A stretch of 16,143 nt of DNA, taken from CAYLSV01 sp964386435. Lineage in GTDB: Bacteria > Planctomycetota > Phycisphaerae > Tepidisphaerales > Tepidisphaeraceae. Under the pieces are notes generated by a model, which saw only the letters and a list, made by a program, of their open reading frames with translations, did not search any database and was not told where the DNA came from. The stretch spans positions 1 through 16,143 of the forward strand of contig CAYLSV010000081.1 of NCBI GenBank assembly GCA_964386435.1, written 5' to 3'. Of this stretch, positions 13,807 to 16,143 are shown piece after piece. A program made the translations under genes and the position numbers. The first letter of the stretch is position 1. Each line of letters opens with the position of its first letter.

Positions 13807-14415
13807 GTGGCCAGGCGACGCGACAACCGGCGGGCGGCCTATCGGCGGGCGGCGGCACACCGACGCCGGCGGCGGACCGCCCGCTGGATCGTCGCCGGGG
13901 CGGTGGTCGTGGCGATGCTCGTGTCGCTGGTCGCCAACTGGTTCCACACCGACCCGCTCGACACCTACGACGGGCAATGGCACCGCGTGGCCCGCGTGAT
14001 CGACGGCGATACGATCGTGTTGGCCGACGAGACCCGCGTCCGCCTGATCGGCGTCGACACGCCCGAACGCGGCAAGGCGTGGTTCGATGAAGCGACCGAC
14101 GCCCTGCGGGAGAAGCTCTCGGGCGGCCGCGTTTTGCTCAAGCTCGGCGAGGGCCGGCCCCGCGACAAGTACGGCCGGCTGCTGGCCTACCTGCACACCG
14201 ACGCCGGCGACGTCAACCGCCAACTCATCGCCGAGGGCCACGGCTGGGCGTACCGCCCGATCGCCCACACCTTCGAGCGCGACTACGAAGCCGCCGAAAC
14301 CGCCGCCCGCCGCCGCGCACGCGGCTTGTGGGCGGTGGTGCCGGACGAGGACCAACCCGAGTGGCGGCAAAAATGGCTCGCCGAGGAACGGGCGGCGTGG
14401 CCGCTGAGAAGGTAG
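13807..14415 (+). CDS. Membrane-anchored thermonuclease (SNase)-family protein
   Basis: 202-residue protein. Residues 1-26 are very Arg-rich (MARRRDNRRAAYRRAAAHRR onward), 27-44 form a single membrane segment (WIVAGAVVVAMLVSLVAN), and about 57-180 is a staphylococcal-nuclease (TNase, PF00565) domain. The expected active-site residues are present: VIDGDT with D66/D68, RLIGVDTPE with R79 and E87, and DKYGRLLAYL with R124, matching D21, R35, E43 and R87 of the S. aureus enzyme. It is therefore likely an active Ca-dependent nuclease facing outward, held by a signal anchor with a short basic cytoplasmic tail. The start is GTG at 13807, supported by TAGCAT 6 nt upstream. It is divergent from leuS (50 bp). 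Roles in nutrient DNA degradation or DNA uptake are possible but not shown. Confidence 0.88.
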   Translation: MARRRDNRRAAYRRAAAHRRRRRTARWIVAGAVVVAMLVSLVANWFHTDPLDTYDGQWHRVARVIDGDTIVLADETRVRLIGVDTPERGKAWFDEATDALREKLSGGRVLLKLGEGRPRDKYGRLLAYLHTDAGDVNRQLIAEGHGWAYRPIAHTFERDYEAAETAARRRARGLWAVVPDEDQPEWRQKWLAEERAAWPLRR

Positions 14416-14539
14416 CGCAGCTCGCCCCGTCATCCCGCAACGTCGTTGTTCAGAACGTCAAAGTGCGACGCTTTCCCACCGCAACGGCGACCCCACACGA
14501 GTCGGCCAGATCACACCTTGCACCACGCATCAACCTTGC

Positions 14540-14638
14540 TGAGGCCCCCACCGCCGTGGTGACGGCGGGGCTTCGCTTGATCCGAAAGTCGCTTGGTGCA
14601 GGCGAAGCCCCGCCGTCACCACGGCGGTGGGGGCCTCA
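14540..14638. repeat. Perfect 37-bp inverted repeat (REP/inverted-REP pair)
   Basis: Arms 14540-14576 and 14602-14638 are exact reverse complements, with a 25-nt loop. Each arm contains its own hairpin (CCGCCGT/ACGGCGG around CACC) and the GGGGCT or AGCCCC signature of the array at 10085-10950; the closest array copy is the head at 10711. The right arm includes the TGA stop (14636-14638) of the convergent small gene, so it probably also terminates transcription of one or both neighbours. No simpler feature is seen in 14416-14539. Confidence 0.85.
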
Positions 14639-15151
14639 ACGACGCTCGCCCGCGTCCGGCATCACTGCTCGGGCAAGCACCGCGACGGACTCTTCGACGA
14701 ACCGCCTCACCAGCTCTTGCTCTTCGGCGTCGAGCTCACCGCGCTTGTACAGCTCGATGCCGGCGGCAGTTAAGCCAGGCATTCCGACGTTCCAGTCCCG
14801 CAGTACCTCGATGCCGTCGTCCAAGGTGATAAGCGGTTGTTGAGGCGAGGACAGCCGGGGCACGTTGTCGAGGAATGCTTCCGCCCAGGCTTCCGGATCG
14901 TCGGGCAACGCCGGTTGCGTGGCAGGCCGGGAGGCCGCCCGTCCCCGCCGGTCGAGGGCTGCGGTAACCTCCGGCCGCTGCAGGAACCGCACCAACACCG
15001 GTCGGACGCGGGCCCGCTCCGCTGCCGTCGGCACCGGCTCAACGAGGAACGGCCGGATCTGCGAGTTCAACTCCTCCAGCGTCGGCCCCGACCGAGTCGC
15101 GGGCGAGACGAGCGACAAGATGACGAGGATCACGCAAATCATGGCGATCAT
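14636..15151 (-). CDS. Small exported protein, function unknown
   Basis: 171 residues. The N-terminus (MIAMICVILVILSLVSPATRS) is a hydrophobic segment with an Ala-x-Arg-Ser region near 18-21, consistent with a Sec signal peptide or a single anchor; there is no lipobox Cys. The rest is helical and charged (LEELNSQIRPFL, AERARVRPVLVRFLQ, DAEEQELVRRFVEE), with a Pro-rich stretch around 75-85. I do not recognise a family. It starts 10 bp after the cytochrome oxidase subunit III stop on the same strand, so co-transcription is likely. An ATG at 15142 (residue 4) has TACCAT 7 nt before it and may be the true start. The stop codon lies inside the perfect inverted repeat. Confidence 0.6.
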   Translation of the reverse strand: MIAMICVILVILSLVSPATRSGPTLEELNSQIRPFLVEPVPTAAERARVRPVLVRFLQRPEVTAALDRRGRAASRPATQPALPDDPEAWAEAFLDNVPRLSSPQQPLITLDDGIEVLRDWNVGMPGLTAAGIELYKRGELDAEEQELVRRFVEESVAVLARAVMPDAGERR

Positions 15152-15155
15152 GGTA
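15150..15155 (-). promoter_or_regulatory. -10-like TACCAT before the small exported protein
   Basis: On the minus strand TACCAT overlaps the first ATG (15151) and ends 7 nt before the second ATG at 15142. If it works as elsewhere in the window, the start would be 15142. Confidence 0.3.
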
Positions 15156-15161
15156 CCCGCC

Positions 15162-15797
15162 TCACCCGGCGATCAGCAGGGTGGCGAACATCAGGATCCA
15201 GACGACGTCGAGGAAGTGCCAGTACATCGCGGCGTGGCGGACGCCGGTGTGGTTTTCGTGGTCGTAGCCGCCGTCGCTGGCTTTTTTGCTGACCAGGGCG
15301 AGGTAGACGATGCCGCCCAACACGTGCAGCGCGTGCAGGGCGATGAGCACGACGATCAGGCCGTAGAACCGCTCGGCCGCCGGGCCGACGCCGGTGCCGA
15401 TTTGGGCGGGTTCGTGCAGGTAGAGCAGCGCCATCATCGCCGGCACCTGCACGGCGACGAAGCCCAGGGCGAGCAGATCCGTCGCGAACAGCCACTTCAG
15501 GAACGGCCCCCGCCGCTCGCGGGCGATCGCCTTGACGGCCATGTGGATCGTGAAGCTCGCCGCCAGCACCAGGCCGGTCGAGAGGAACAATTTCCAGTCG
15601 CTCATCTCCGCCCGGAAGTAGCCCATCTCCGGGAGGTTCTGCCCGAGCACGAACCGCAGCAGCACGTACACCAGCATGGTCGCGGCGAACAAAATCGCCA
15701 GCGTGAACAGGAAGATGAGCATCCCGAACGTCTGGGCCTTCTGGCTCACGACGTGCTCGGGGCGGCGCATCGGCGTCGGGGCGGCGGGAGCGGTCAC
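15162..15797 (-). CDS. Cytochrome c oxidase subunit III
   Basis: 211-residue membrane subunit of a heme-copper oxidase (COX3 family), which stabilises the catalytic core that reduces O2 to water in the respiratory chain. Five membrane segments are visible, roughly at 25-49, 68-88, 103-123, 142-164 and 188-208, after a short polar N-terminus containing RRPEHVVSQKAQTFGM. HALHVLGGIVYLAL and RHAAMYWHFLDVVWILMF near the C-terminus are the most diagnostic COX3 blocks. The GTG at 15797 is chosen because TAAAGT ends 5 nt before it; TTG 15803 and ATG 15770 are alternatives, and the true start is uncertain. Subunits I and II are not in the window. The small exported gene follows after 10 bp. What lies upstream on this strand is the 3' end of an unrecognised gene. 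Confidence 0.92.
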   Translation of the reverse strand: MTAPAAPTPMRRPEHVVSQKAQTFGMLIFLFTLAILFAATMLVYVLLRFVLGQNLPEMGYFRAEMSDWKLFLSTGLVLAASFTIHMAVKAIARERRGPFLKWLFATDLLALGFVAVQVPAMMALLYLHEPAQIGTGVGPAAERFYGLIVVLIALHALHVLGGIVYLALVSKKASDGGYDHENHTGVRHAAMYWHFLDVVWILMFATLLIAG

Positions 15798-15802
15798 CCC
15801 CA

Positions 15803-15808
15803 ACTTTA
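15803..15808 (-). promoter_or_regulatory. -10-like TAAAGT before the COX3 gene
   Basis: On the minus strand TAAAGT is followed by 5 nt (TGGGG) and the GTG at 15797. It suggests that the COX3 gene has its own promoter, separate from the gene ending at 15857. Confidence 0.4.
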
Positions 15809-15856
15809 GCCGCGGCCGGTCGGTGACTTTTCAACTGTCGCACCAACCATCCGGCC

Positions 15857-16143
15857 TCAGCCGATCCGCTCGTGGACCGTTTGGTGCCACTCGTTCACCT
15901 CCTCGCCGCGGATTATGCGGTAAGTCTGAAGCGTCAGCCGGCGATAGCCGGGCAACTCGCAAGCGGCGGGCTCGTGGGTGCGGTAGTGCAAGCCGTGGAT
16001 GTGCGAGCCGGGCAGATCGGCCCGCATCGTCCGCACGCCCGGCCGCTCCTGCTCGGCGTCGGCTGTCACGAACGAGTTGGCCGGCGTCCGCCAATCGGCC
16101 ACGACATACTTCGCCCCCAGCCGGGCCACCCGCGCCTCGGCGT
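15857..16143 (-). CDS. 3' end of an unrecognised gene (partial)
   Basis: The reading frame is open from the window edge to TGA at 15857-15859, giving about 95 residues of a C-terminus. It includes LGAKYVVADW, ADLPGSHIHGLHYRTHEP, LTLQTYRIIRGEE and ends NEWHQTVHERIG. It has no membrane segment or recognisable catalytic motif, and I do not assign a family. A GTG at 16129 exists, but codon use continues unchanged to the edge, so the true start lies outside. It precedes the COX3 gene on the same strand with a 59-bp gap. Confidence 0.5.
   Translation of the reverse strand, partial: AEARVARLGAKYVVADWRTPANSFVTADAEQERPGVRTMRADLPGSHIHGLHYRTHEPAACELPGYRRLTLQTYRIIRGEEVNEWHQTVHERIG

Noticed and set aside
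10805..13999. 1064-codon plus-strand open frame opposite leuS
   Set aside because: It lies wholly antisense to the well-conserved leuS and is Leu/Val/Arg/His-rich low-information sequence, typical of the open antisense frames in high-GC DNA.

Overview
The window is chromosomal DNA from a high-GC bacterium, most likely a planctomycete (Planctomycetota, perhaps of the Phycisphaerae/Tepidisphaerales type; that placement is inference). The pointers are a planctomycete-style LEPR-XLL N-terminal signal (LEPRRLLA) on a secreted RTX-repeat protein, two Uma2-family nuclease paralogues, GC-rich REP-like palindromes between genes, and almost no Shine-Dalgarno sequences. I see no phage, transposase, integrase, CRISPR array, tRNA or rRNA. 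Most of the window is housekeeping sequence.

Layout. Positions 1-5473 hold a GNAT acetyltransferase resembling short N-acetylglutamate synthases, then two minus-strand Uma2 paralogues flanking a plus-strand LEPR-XLL/RTX gene that carries two in-frame TAG codons, then prfB (release factor 2) with its +1 frameshift site. Positions 5474-7872 hold a large inverted repeat, a DUF971 gene, an OmpR/PhoB-type response regulator without a partner kinase, a thioredoxin-fold peroxiredoxin-like gene and nadD; the last two overlap tail to tail. Positions 7931-10074 hold a LolD/MacB-like ATPase and an FtsX-like permease with a striking His/Asp-rich extracytoplasmic loop. Positions 10085-10950 are a tandem array of about 209-bp units built from inverted and direct GC-rich hairpins. 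Positions 10964-14415 hold leuS and, divergently, a membrane-anchored thermonuclease-like gene. Positions 14540-16143 hold a perfect 37-bp inverted repeat, a small exported protein, cytochrome c oxidase subunit III and the 3' end of an unrecognised gene.

Cross-cutting signals. (1) Twelve of the fifteen genes whose start lies in the window have a TANNNT hexamer ending 5-9 nt before the start codon (a thirteenth, the GNAT gene, has one at 12 nt). That is where a -10 element would sit if mRNAs began at or almost at the start codon, so widespread leaderless transcription is likely. (2) prfB uses CTT TAA C rather than the usual CTT TGA C and has no SD-like stimulator upstream. (3) The REP-like palindromes have a directional signature (AGCCCC on one side, GGGGCT on the other) and occur as solo, paired and tandem-array forms, often at gene 3' ends where they may also act as terminators.

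I did not find a convincing new multi-gene system. The most informative features are the apparent leaderless architecture, the unusual prfB recoding site, the doubly interrupted RTX gene, the REP array, the His-rich permease and a LeuRS with a degenerate editing motif.
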